64,000 bases of DNA from Lysinibacillus sp. B2A1 (GTDB lineage: Bacteria > Bacillota > Bacilli > Bacillales_A > Planococcaceae), in assembly GCA_002973635.1 (NCBI GenBank), contig CP027224.1, forward strand, positions 4,102,501 to 4,166,500. Reading direction: 5' to 3'. This document shows, piece after piece, positions 1 to 8,700 of the stretch. Made by a program: the position numbers and the translations under genes. Each line of letters opens with the position of its first letter. The stretch's first letter is position 1. The notes below the pieces were generated by a model. The model did no database searches, was not told the DNA's origin, and worked only from the letters and a program-made list of their open reading frames with translations.

Positions 1-561
1 GACATATTCATGTTGGCGACTTCTCAATGCCTCTGGAGTAGCTACCTTAACGTGAAACATATTGGAAGCAGTCTCGCCTTTTAGTCCGATCTCCAAATCC
101 AAAGAAATGAAAACTTGCTCCAAACTATTAGGACGCCACTTTTCAATAGAGGCAACATTTGATGAGGATAAATCTCTTAATTCTAGCTCAACCACTTTTT
201 CGCCTTCCACTATATCGTAACCTTCATACTCCCATCGAACATATCTTCTCAAGTAACTATATGATTCTTCCTTTGATGATTTAGAACAAATTTGCAATAT
301 TTCTTTAATGGTATCTTTGATCTTTTTGAAATCAAATTCATCAATAACTAAAATTCTCTTTAACATATAATGATTATATTGACGAAAATTATTTCTCAAT
401 GCCTCAGGGGTAGCAACCATTACAACATTCTGACCTATAATAGAGCATGCTTCGCCTACAAATTCAAACTCTAATGCCACTTGGAAGAAAACACGCTCCA
501 AACTATCAGGATATTCAATAAAATCTTGTAAATGTAAATTTTTTAATTCCCATTTAACCAA
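1..561 (-). CDS. Tandem Imm8-like immunity protein, 3' end beyond window
   Basis: The minus strand is open from a TTG at 559-561 to the left edge (about 187 codons). The TTG follows an AGGAGG at 8 nt, and the only nearby ATG (566) is out of frame and stops at once. The product holds two copies of one domain of roughly 110 residues. Each opens with a WELKNL / ELELRDL strand, continues with SLE-plus-VFF/VFI, and reaches VATPEALR; the first copy ends in RYVRWEYEGY. This pattern resembles the Imm8 family of polymorphic-toxin immunity proteins. Such proteins sit in the cytoplasm and neutralise a cognate secreted toxin. No intact toxin is visible, so this may be an orphan immunity gene. Family assignment is by recognition only. 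Confidence 0.6.
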   Translation of the reverse strand, partial: MVKWELKNLHLQDFIEYPDSLERVFFQVALEFEFVGEACSIIGQNVVMVATPEALRNNFRQYNHYMLKRILVIDEFDFKKIKDTIKEILQICSKSSKEESYSYLRRYVRWEYEGYDIVEGEKVVELELRDLSSSNVASIEKWRPNSLEQVFISLDLEIGLKGETASNMFHVKVATPEALRSRQHEYV

Positions 562-742
562 TGCATTCCCTCCTATTTTTGCGATAACCCTCTTGTAGAA
601 TACTAGCAATATATTCTCTGCTCAAAGGATAGACACGACATTTTATCTCGCATGTCCATAAATCAAAAATAACTGTCCTTCTCAACAAAAGGAACGGATA
701 TCGCTTCAAACAAAGCTCGTAATTCATCTGAGCAATCTTCAA
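554..742 (-). CDS. Doubtful small ORF before the Imm8-like gene
   Basis: A 62-codon frame starting at TTG 742 and ending at 554, overlapping the TTG start of the Imm8-like gene by 8 nt. It has no clear ribosome binding site and no family I recognise. A TAG stop lies four codons upstream in frame, so it may be the remnant of a longer gene, for example the tail of a toxin whose immunity gene follows. The overlap with a well-supported start hints at former translational coupling, but chance is equally likely. Confidence 0.2.
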   Translation of the reverse strand: MKIAQMNYELCLKRYPFLLLRRTVIFDLWTCEIKCRVYPLSREYIASILQEGYRKNRRECIG

Positions 743-805
743 GGATTGGCGTAACTAGACGCCCCCTATATTGTCATTTAGAACTTTTTGATTTTCCAAC
801 TCTAT

Positions 806-1327
806 TTAATCTAAATCAGAATAAACAATGTACTGCTGGCATTCTAAGCATTGGAACAAATAGCCTTGATGTGAACCATTATTGCGTAAAGTAGCAGCTA
901 ACTCTTCATTTGTATCACCATCAAAATGCTCCAGCTTCTCCGTAACACCCATTTCTACAAGCTCATCCCACCCGACATAGCCAATAAACGCACAGTAATC
1001 TGTACAATGGGCTACCCAATTGTTGCCTTGCCAACTAGCATAACCTGGTGTTCGATGTAATATCTCATCCGTGTAGGTCTCATTGTTAACAAGCTCTGAA
1101 TTGAGTAAATCTTGCTGAAATTCGCCATCGAATTTTTCGGCAGCCTGCCCGCTATGAATACAGCTTGGGCAAAGATACTCTACTTCTGTCACCGCATAAA
1201 TTCCACCTGTATAATAAATCTCCACTTCCTGCTCACAGCAATCACAAACAACGATTTCTCCTGTTTCAAAAATGTTGGCTTGGATTGGGTTTGGCATATA
1301 TTTAAATGTTGGTAATGGTGTTTTCAT
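806..1327 (-). CDS. CbrC family protein (UPF0167)
   Basis: About 173 residues. The family is named after E. coli CbrC, linked to colicin E2 tolerance; its biochemical role is unknown. The N-terminal pattern (PTFKYMPNP, then an acidic stretch, CDCCEQE, YTGGIYA, YLCPSCI) carries two cysteine pairs likely to bind a metal, and another pair (CLECQ) lies near the C-terminus. I chose ATG 1327 because an AGGAGG lies 8 nt upstream; the same frame is open further upstream but that part overlaps the preceding gene. It follows a small gene by 1 nt and is surely co-transcribed with it. The setting among immunity-like genes suggests an accessory protective role (inference). Confidence 0.8.
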   Translation of the reverse strand: MKTPLPTFKYMPNPIQANIFETGEIVVCDCCEQEVEIYYTGGIYAVTEVEYLCPSCIHSGQAAEKFDGEFQQDLLNSELVNNETYTDEILHRTPGYASWQGNNWVAHCTDYCAFIGYVGWDELVEMGVTEKLEHFDGDTNEELAATLRNNGSHQGYLFQCLECQQYIVYSDLD

Positions 1328-1328
1328 C

Positions 1329-1634
1329 TCAATTTCCTCCTGAATAATACATGGTAATAAAGGCTTTACATTTTGTGGATTGTCCATCCAATAGAGAATC
1401 GTACTGTATTTCTTTTTTATTGTTCACGTCCATAACAGATATAAAAATTTTGTATGCCTCATCATACATGTACAACATACAGAAGATTTCGACAAGTAAG
1501 CGTAAATTTATCTCTGTTGGCTCTGCTTGTTGAACTTGCTCCTTTAATTCATGCATGGCATTAATTGCTTTGGCATTCTTCATATTAAATGCTTTTCTTT
1601 GTACTTGCCACTGTGCCATAAGATTTTCTGTCAT
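1329..1634 (-). CDS. Small hypothetical helical protein coupled to cbrC-like gene
   Basis: About 101 residues, not recognised. The sequence is largely helical with a TPR-like rhythm (KAINAMHELKEQV, LRLLVEIFCMLYMYDEAYKIF). I prefer ATG 1634, which has AAGGTGG 8 nt upstream; a GTG at 1646 is in frame. The stop at 1329 directly precedes the CbrC start, and the last codons double as its ribosome binding site, so the two genes are translationally coupled. No membrane segment or signal peptide is seen. A role as partner or regulator of the CbrC-like protein is inference from position only. Confidence 0.6.
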   Translation of the reverse strand: MTENLMAQWQVQRKAFNMKNAKAINAMHELKEQVQQAEPTEINLRLLVEIFCMLYMYDEAYKIFISVMDVNNKKEIQYDSLLDGQSTKCKAFITMYYSGGN

Positions 1635-1669
1635 TTCTCCATCCACCTTTTGACATACGATTTAATGAT

Positions 1670-1935
1670 TTAGAACATCTCTCCTTCACCACTCACGTCA
1701 AAAAACCAACGCCATGCTTTTGTGTCAGCTCTCTCATCACACGATAGGCTTCATCAGCGACTGATCATCCAAACGCCCCATAAATAATCGCATAGCCGAT
1801 ACTATAATCCGCACAACGGTTTGCCAGTTCTTTATCTTCATCTAGCAATTCATCCTCCATCACATTCATATCTATAGAGGTGGGAGACTTCTGCTGAAAG
1901 AAGTTAAAACTTAAATTTCCTGCTATCCACACAAA
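1670..1935 (-). pseudogene. Broken accessory gene with in-frame stop
   Basis: One minus-strand frame can be followed from about 1935 to a TAA at 1670 with a single TGA in the middle, directly after GAFG and before SVADEAYRVM. Both halves look like real protein (LLDEDKELANRCADY before the stop; LTQKHGVGFFDVSGEGE after it). The TGA falls where a TGG tryptophan codon would read naturally. The 5' part is missing, so this is a gene remnant rather than a simple nonsense mutant. Family unknown. It fits the decaying character of the immunity-like patch at this end. Confidence 0.5.
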
Positions 1936-2002
1936 CTAACTTTAGTGCTTATTAGTAGAGCTATCAAACATTTCAATGATTCTATCCGTTCCCTCAAAAC
2001 GA

Positions 2003-2037
2003 TAAAAAGCCTGCACTAAACGCTAGTGTAGGCTTTC
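2003..2037 (-). terminator. Terminator after ccdC
   Basis: Arms 2008-2018 and 2024-2034 pair with one G-T wobble; on the minus strand the stem is followed by a short T-rich run. It lies 3-35 nt past the ccdC stop. Confidence 0.8.
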
Positions 2038-2039
2038 CT

Positions 2040-2537
2040 TTACAAATTTTTAAGCGGAATGGTTTTTTTGACTTTGATAAATTGAACAAGCATGGCAATT
2101 CGCCAAGGAACTAACATGGCGAAGGCCAAAATCCAAAACATTCCTGCTAGCTCACCAACATCAATGGAGCTACTTAATATCATTTTCGCCACAACTCGGA
2201 ACACTAAGAGCCCGATTAAAATAAAAACGAAGGCTTTTGAACGTTTTAAATAAATATCTTGTCCCTTTACTTCAAATTTTGAAGTAGCAATTAGTATAGT
2301 TGAGAACACCATTCCGACTGCTGAGGCCTCTAAAATTTGCATAGGCGGCACACGGAATTGTTCAAATAAAAACATTAACGCACCTGAAGACATTGCGATA
2401 GGTGGAATAATAATTTTCTTCTCATTTGTTGGTTTTTTGGATGCTCTCATACGTATTACCATGACAAAGCTACCCATTAAAATGGCCATTATGGTCGAAC
2501 CTATAACATAATAGTGAGAAGGGATATTGCTTAACAT
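2040..2537 (-). CDS. ccdC: CcdC-family membrane protein
   Basis: 165 residues with four to five hydrophobic segments, matching the CcdC/YneJ family (DUF1453). Marks are the conserved RASKKPTNEKKIIIPP loop after the first helix, the FEVKGQDIYLKRSKAFVFI segment near the centre, and a final LVPWR-type helix. In B. subtilis it sits in the ccdA-yneI-ccdC cluster; it is not strictly needed for cytochrome c assembly and its function is unclear. Here it is the last gene of the same three-gene order on the minus strand, 24 nt after the CheY-like gene and followed by a terminator. Located in the cytoplasmic membrane. Confidence 0.88.
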   Translation of the reverse strand: MLSNIPSHYYVIGSTIMAILMGSFVMVIRMRASKKPTNEKKIIIPPIAMSSGALMFLFEQFRVPPMQILEASAVGMVFSTILIATSKFEVKGQDIYLKRSKAFVFILIGLLVFRVVAKMILSSSIDVGELAGMFWILAFAMLVPWRIAMLVQFIKVKKTIPLKNL

Positions 2538-2561
2538 AAAAAATCCTCCTCTAATGTCAAA

Positions 2562-2930
2562 TTAACAATTTTGTCCCAGCAATTGATCAACTACAGCTTT
2601 CAATCTTTCTGGCTCAAATGGTTTTGTGATAAAATCTTTCGCACCACTTTCAATCGCTTCCACAATTAACTTTTGTTGACCTAAAGCTGTAATCATAATT
2701 ATTTTTGCATTTGGAAATTCAGGGATGATTTTTTTTACTGCCGCAATACCTGTCATAACGGGCATCGTTACATCCATTGTGACAAGATCTGGTTGCAACT
2801 CTCGATACATCGCTACAGCTTCCTTACCATTGGCTGCCTTGCCGACTACCTCATAACCCCACTCTGTAAACATATTACTTATTGCAACACGCATAAATAG
2901 CGTATCATCCACTACCAAAACTGTAGGCAT
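2562..2930 (-). CDS. CheY-like single-domain response regulator (YneI/CcdB type)
   Basis: About 122 residues, a lone receiver domain. The acid pair DD lies near residues 8-9, the phosphoacceptor Asp is in LVTMDVTMPVMTG (about residue 53), the switch Thr in IIMITALGQQ, and the conserved Lys in DFITKPFEPERL. No output domain follows. ATG 2930 is preferred over the GTG at 2948 because a GGAGGG precedes it at about 9 nt. In B. subtilis yneI occupies the same slot between ccdA and ccdC. The cognate kinase and target are not evident here; the conserved position suggests a link to membrane thiol or cytochrome assembly functions. Confidence 0.88.
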   Translation of the reverse strand: MPTVLVVDDTLFMRVAISNMFTEWGYEVVGKAANGKEAVAMYRELQPDLVTMDVTMPVMTGIAAVKKIIPEFPNAKIIMITALGQQKLIVEAIESGAKDFITKPFEPERLKAVVDQLLGQNC

Positions 2931-2983
2931 CTGTTCATCTCCCTCCACGTTAAAGTACGGGTATGCCTCTTTAGTTTAACAGA

Positions 2984-3694
2984 TTAAAAGCCTGTAAATC
3001 CACCGAAAATAGGCTGTAACAAGCGTGTAATATACGTTAACCCATCAAAAAATAACAATATCCCAACGGCAATCATTATATAGCCACCGATTTTCACTAT
3101 TTTTTGACTATGTGTACGAATCCAAGTCATACGTGAAATAAAGAACGATAGCACGAAGAATGGAATCGCAAAGCCTAAATAATAAGCAAGCATATAGCTA
3201 AAGCCTGCACCTGGGTTTGTACTAGCTAACATAATTATCGATGCTAAAATTGGACCTGTACATGGTGTCCAGCCAGCCGCAAAGGCTATCCCGATTAGAA
3301 CAGACCCTAGATAACCAGATGGTCGATTTTTAAATTGGAATTTACGATCCTTCATTAAAAAGTCAATTTGTAGTAAACCTACAATCATTAAACCAAATAC
3401 GACGATTAAAATAGCACCAACCTGACGTAATAAGGTTTGATAATTAAGGAAGAACTCTGCTGCTAATGATGCGCCTAGTCCTATCATAATAAAGATAATT
3501 GAAAATCCTAGTAAAAAGAACAAGGTGTGAGAAACAGCACGCTTTTGCATCATGCCTCGTTCAGATTTTAGCTCATCTAAAGTCATACCCGTTATGTATG
3601 ATAAAAATGCTGGATACAGTGGAAGGGTACATGGTGAAATAAAGCTTAAAAACCCTGCACCGAAAGCTAAAAATACGTTAATATCAGTTTCCAT
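2984..3694 (-). CDS. ccdA: Cytochrome c biogenesis thiol transporter CcdA
   Basis: 236 residues with six predicted membrane helices. CcdA carries reducing equivalents from cytoplasmic thioredoxin across the membrane to extracytoplasmic thiol-disulfide proteins, needed for cytochrome c maturation and spore cortex steps in Bacillus. The two redox cysteines sit in conserved proline-flanked motifs: FISPCTLPLYPAF in helix 1 and AGWTPCTGPILAS in helix 4. It is the first gene of the minus-strand ccdA / CheY-like / ccdC operon, with 53 nt to the next start. No ResA or thioredoxin-like partner is present in the window. Confidence 0.93.
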   Translation of the reverse strand: METDINVFLAFGAGFLSFISPCTLPLYPAFLSYITGMTLDELKSERGMMQKRAVSHTLFFLLGFSIIFIMIGLGASLAAEFFLNYQTLLRQVGAILIVVFGLMIVGLLQIDFLMKDRKFQFKNRPSGYLGSVLIGIAFAAGWTPCTGPILASIIMLASTNPGAGFSYMLAYYLGFAIPFFVLSFFISRMTWIRTHSQKIVKIGGYIMIAVGILLFFDGLTYITRLLQPIFGGFTGF

Positions 3695-3984
3695 ATTTTC
3701 TCATTCGCTCCTTACAGTTACTGCCTCCATCGTACCAAAAAACACTGTAAAATGCGCCATTCTTGATTGTGAACGTTTCATGGCAATAAAGTGTTAAAAA
3801 AGTGAATTATCCTATTACTCTTATGCACAAATTTCACAATCGACCTTAGTAACATAGATATAATTGTTCGTGTACTTATGCATTATGCCCTTCACTTGCA
3901 TTATCTGTCAACAAAATTCGAGTTATTTCTACAAACAGAATTTCCCATTTAAAAGAGGCTGGGACAAAACCCTTCTCTAAACTA

Positions 3985-4028
3985 AAAAGCCGGTGAAATT
4001 TTACGATCAGTAAAATTTCACCGGTTTT
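3985..4028 (+). terminator. Hairpin inside left end of the IS
   Basis: Perfect 14-bp arms (3990-4003 and 4011-4024) with flanking A and T runs, so it can end transcription in either direction. It probably shields the transposase gene from outside promoters. Confidence 0.85.
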
Positions 4029-4111
4029 GAATTTTTGTCATAAAAAATAAGGACCACATCTGATAAAATTAAGTCACCACAACAAAACTTTTATACGAAA
4101 GAAGGGTCCTT

Positions 4112-5680
4112 ATGTTTAAAGATTATAACATGAATCAAGTTGTTTTACCGTTAGATTTAGAAATAAAACTTCAAGAAAATGATATCGCCTACGCCATCAA
4201 TGATTTAGTGGAAAGTATTCCAAATGAAGCGTTGGATTTATTTCTTAGAAGCACGGGTTGTCCCGCTTATCATCCACGAATGATGTTAAAAATTATTCTG
4301 TGTGCTTACACCCAATCGGTTTTCTCTGGAAGAAAAATTGAAGATCTCGTAAAAGACAGTGTTCGAATGATGTGGTTAGCTCAAGGTTATGAACCGAGCT
4401 ATCGAACAATTAATCGTTTTCGTGTTCATCCAGCGGTAAAGGAATTATTACGCCAATGTTTTGTCCAATTTCGTTGTCAGCTTGTGCAAGAAAAGCTGAT
4501 TGAGAATGAAGCTATTTTTATCGACGGAACTAAGATTGAAGCGAATGCCAACAAATTTACATTCGTGTGGAAAAAGTCGATTGAGAAATATCATAACGGA
4601 CTAATTGAAAAGTCAAACCAGCTATACGATGAACTACTTGAAAAAGAAATCATCCCAGAAATTGAACGGGAAAATGAAAAGGAATTAGCATTGGAAGACC
4701 TCGCTCAAATGGTCGAAAAAGTAGATGAAGCGATCGCTGAATATGATCGAAAAATTGAGGACTCATCAGATGTAGCAGAGCGAAAGGCTTTAAGAACGGA
4801 ACGGAAATTCCCAAAGAAAGCCCGCAAACAATTAATCGACTATATTGAACGCAAACTAAAATACCAAAGAGACTTCGAAATCTTTGACGAACGAAATAGT
4901 TATTCGAAAACAGACCCAGATGCGACATTTATGCGTATGAAAGATGACTATATGAAAAATGGTCAATTGAAGGCAGGTTATAACATACAAGTGGCAACAG
5001 AAGGTCAGTATGCGCTTGCCTACAGCATTTTTCCAAACCCAGCGGATACACGTACATTAATCCCATTTTTAGATGAAATCGAACAACATTATTTTAAGCT
5101 ACCAAAACACATCGTCGCAGATGCCGGATATGGCAGTGAACAAAATTATGATGATATCCTTTCGAATCGTAAGCGAGAAGCTTTAATCACGTACACCATG
5201 TATGTAAAAGAACAGAAGAAAACGTATAAGCAAAACGAATTCAATACAGCGAACTGGGATTATGATAAAGAAAATGATCGATACACATGCCCAAACCAAC
5301 AACATCTTGTATTTAAATATCGTACCACGAAAACGGATAAGTATGATTTCACGCGTGAGTTTAAGGTATATGAATGTGAAGACTGTTCCGGATGCCCCCT
5401 CCGTTCATTATGTACAAAAGCAAAAGAAGGAAATAATCGTAAGTTAATGGTGAATGAGAAGTGGGAACAACAAAAAGAATATGTGAGAGCAAAGCTTTCA
5501 GAAGAAAAAACGAGTACCCTTTATCGTCAACGCAAAATTGACGTGGAACCAGTTTTTGGATTCTTGAAGGCTAATTTGCGTTTCACTCGATTTTCTGTAC
5601 GAGGAAAATCGAAGGTGGAAAACGAGATGGGCCTCGCATTAATGGCCGTGAATATAAGAAAATTCACAGCCATTAGCTAA
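4112..5680 (+). CDS. IS1182 family transposase
   Basis: 522 residues. The N-terminal segment with AYHPRMMLKIILCAYTQ and SGRKIEDLVKDSVRMMWL is the typical IS1182/DUF772 domain. The DDE-type core follows: FIDGTKIEANANK (first Asp, about residue 139), HIVADAGYGSEQNY (second Asp, about 342) and EPVFGFLKANLRFTRF near the C-terminus (Glu). A cysteine cluster (CEDCSGCPLRSLC) lies before the last motif. The frame is full length and intact, so the element may be active. A GAAGGG ribosome binding site lies just before ATG 4112. Confidence 0.95.
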   Translation: MFKDYNMNQVVLPLDLEIKLQENDIAYAINDLVESIPNEALDLFLRSTGCPAYHPRMMLKIILCAYTQSVFSGRKIEDLVKDSVRMMWLAQGYEPSYRTINRFRVHPAVKELLRQCFVQFRCQLVQEKLIENEAIFIDGTKIEANANKFTFVWKKSIEKYHNGLIEKSNQLYDELLEKEIIPEIERENEKELALEDLAQMVEKVDEAIAEYDRKIEDSSDVAERKALRTERKFPKKARKQLIDYIERKLKYQRDFEIFDERNSYSKTDPDATFMRMKDDYMKNGQLKAGYNIQVATEGQYALAYSIFPNPADTRTLIPFLDEIEQHYFKLPKHIVADAGYGSEQNYDDILSNRKREALITYTMYVKEQKKTYKQNEFNTANWDYDKENDRYTCPNQQHLVFKYRTTKTDKYDFTREFKVYECEDCSGCPLRSLCTKAKEGNNRKLMVNEKWEQQKEYVRAKLSEEKTSTLYRQRKIDVEPVFGFLKANLRFTRFSVRGKSKVENEMGLALMAVNIRKFTAIS

Positions 5681-5707
5681 AAGCTATCTGGAAAAACATA
5701 AAAGATC

Positions 5708-5747
5708 GAGAAATCCGACTTTGAATGAATTCAAAGTCGGATTTCTC
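5708..5747. terminator. Perfect palindromic hairpin inside right end of the IS
   Basis: 19-bp arms (5708-5726 and 5729-5747) with a 2-nt spacer and no mismatch, 27 nt past the transposase stop. It ends transposase transcription and could also stop read-through from the flank. Confidence 0.8.
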
Positions 5748-5788
5748 ACGAATTGAAGCTAGTTATGTCCCAGCCTCTTATGTTTCTT

Positions 5789-8700
5789 TTATTCAATTTC
5801 AATTAACAAATCACCTGTTGAAATCGCATCGCCTGCACTTGCATAGACCTCTTTCACGATCCCGTCTTTTGGTGCTTGGACGGTTGTTTCCATTTTCATG
5901 GCCTCCGTAATTAGCAGGTGGTCTCCTCGTTTCACTTGACTGCCCTTCGATACCACTACCTTTAACACTGTTCCTGGCATTGTGGCACCGATTTGATTAG
6001 GATTGCTTGGATCTGCCTTTAACGCTATACTGCCATCTACCTCAACCGTCATATCTTGAATCACAAGTTCACGAGATTGACCGTTTAGCTCAAAGTAAAT
6101 GACGCGTGTTCCATCGTGCTGTGGCTCACCGATAGAGACTAGTTTTATAATCAGCGTTTTACCTTTTTCGATTTCGACCTCGATTTCTTCCCCAAGCTTT
6201 AATCCATAGAGGAAGGTCGGTGTATCCAATACCGAAATATTGCCAAAGGAGTCCACTGTTTTGGCGTATTCTTCAAATACTTTTGGATAGAGTGCATAAG
6301 CGAGTACATCTTTCTTCGTGACTGGACGATTTAATTTGTCCTCCAACACTGCTTTCAACTGCTCGAAATGGACAGGCTCTAGTAGTTCACCCGGACGTAC
6401 TGTGATCGCTTCACGGTCCTTTAACACAACCTTTTGCAGTGCCTCAGGGAAGCCGCCGTGTGGTTGTCCTAAATATCCTTGGAAGAACTCAATGACAGAG
6501 TCTGGGAAGTCGATCGTTTGCCCTCTTGTTAAGACTGTCTGTTCGTCTAATTCATTTTGCACCATAAATAATGCCATATCCCCGACTACTTTTGAGGATG
6601 GAGTAACTTTAACAATATCACCAAATAGAAGGTTCACGCGAGAATACATGCGCTTCACTTCCTCCCATCTATCGCCAAGGCCAACTGCTTTTGCCTGCTG
6701 CTGTAGATTACTGTACTGACCGCCTGGCATTTCATGCACATAAATTTCAGAATGCGGGCTCATCATGCCACTTTCAAAATCCTTATAATAGTGACGTACA
6801 TCCTCCCAATAGTAGGATAGCTCTTCTAATGCATCAATATCGGCACGGACTGCACGGGAACCGCCCTTCATCGCATAATACAGGGAGTTCGCACTTGGCT
6901 GTGACGTTAAGCCCGCCATCGAACCGAGGGCTGTATCGATAATATCTACGCCTGCTTCAATGGCTTTGGCATATAGATAAATACCGTTTCCACTTGTGTC
7001 ATGTGTATGCAAGTGGATTGGCAAACTTGTTGTCTCTTTTAACTCGGAAATTAAACGATACGCTGCTTCTGGTTTTAATAAACCAGCCATATCTTTAATG
7101 GCTAAAATATGAGCACCTGTTGCTTCTAGCTCCTTCGCCATGTCCTTATAGTATTGCACCGAATATTTCGCACGCGTGTCATCCAAAATATCGCCTGTGT
7201 AACAGATGGCTGCCTCAGCAATTTTCCCTGATTGACGTGCCGCATCAATGGCTGTTTCCATCCCTTTTAACCAGTTTAAGCTATCGAAAATACGGAACAC
7301 ATCAATTCCTGATGCTGCTGATTCTGCGATAAATTCGCGGATTAAATTATCGGGGTAGTTGGTATAGCCTACCGCATTGGCCCCACGCAGTAACATCTGG
7401 AATAGCACATTTGGTACCTGTTCACGCAGCTTCGCAAGGCGCTCCCATGGGTCTTCTTTTAAGAAACGATAGGCCACATCAAACGTCGCCCCTCCCCACA
7501 TTTCGAGCGAGAAGAAATTATGCATCAGACGCGCTGTGGCGTCAGCAATTTGGAACATATCCTGTGAACGTACACGTGTTGCCAGTAAGGATTGGTGTGC
7601 ATCTCGGAACGTTGTATCGGTAAGCAGTACATCTTCCTGCGCCTGAATCCATTTCACAAGCCCCTCTGCTCCTTGGGTATCTAAAATTTGCTTTGTTCCT
7701 GCTGGTGGCACAATGAATGAATCCACCTTCGGCATGCCTGGCTGTACAAAAATTGGCTTGGCCTTCTTTTCTACCCCTGGGAAGCCATTTAATGTCACAT
7801 TGCCAATATAGCTTAACAGCTTTGTCCCACGGTCCTTGCGCACAGGGAAATGAAATAGCTCAGGTGTAGTATCGATAAAGCTTGTATCGAAGGCACCTGT
7901 TAAAAACTTCTCATGCGTCACCACATTATTTAAAAACGGAATATTTGTTTTGACCCCGCGAATACGGAATTCTTTTAAGTTACGGTCCATTTTCGCAGCA
8001 GCTTCTTTAAACGACATTCCTGATGTTGAAATTTTCACCAGTAGGGAATCATAGTATGGTGTCACAACAGCGCCCTGGAAACCATTCCCTGCATCTAGTC
8101 GGACCCCAAAGCCACCACTCGAACGATACACCATTAGCTTCCCTGTATCGGGCATAAAATCATTGGCAGGGTCTTCTGTTGTCACACGTGCCTGAATAGC
8201 ATAGCCAATCATTGGCATCTCTTCCTGCTTAGGCAGATGAATTTCTTCACTGTGCAGCGCATAGCCTGCCGCCACCTTAATTTGCGTGTGCACGATATCG
8301 ATACCCGTAATCATTTCTGTAATGGTATGCTCCACTTGAATACGAGGGTTGACCTCGATGAAATAAAAATCTTCACCCGCTACTAAAAATTCCACTGTCC
8401 CAGCATTTATGTACGAGACATTTTTCATTAGCTGCACAGCCGCCTCACAAATTCGATTTCTTAAATTTTCTGAAATTGAATTCGATGGCGCGATTTCAAC
8501 GACCTTTTGATGACGACGCTGAATCGAACAATCACGCTCATAGAGATGCACGATATTGCCCTGTTGATCGCCAATAATTTGAACCTCAATATGCTTTGGC
8601 TTGATGATTGCCTTCTCTACATACACCTCATCCGAGCCAAAAGCAGCCTTTGCCTCCGATTTTGCTCGTTCATAAGAAGAAGCAAGCTCTTCTGATGTAT

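Larger units (their letters stand above)
3953..5779 (+). mobile_element. IS1182-family insertion sequence, complete
   Basis: A 1.83-kb element with near-perfect 18-bp terminal inverted repeats: AAGAGGCTGGGACAAAAC at 3953-3970 and, inverted, AAGAGGCTGGGACATAAC at 5762-5779 (one mismatch). It contains one full-length transposase gene and a strong hairpin just inside each end. The bases beside the two ends show no convincing target duplication. Family identity comes from the transposase and the GAGGCTGGGACA termini common in Bacillales IS1182 elements. It lies between the ccdA promoter region and the 3' end of pyc and interrupts no recognisable gene. Confidence 0.93.

Noticed and set aside
554..566. 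ATG at 566 as start of the Imm8-like gene
   Set aside because: Out of frame; it reads a few codons to a stop, while TTG 561 has ideal spacing from AGGAGG.
3552..3797. Plus-strand frame over the start of ccdA
   Set aside because: Shadow of ccdA, whose redox motifs are clear on the other strand.
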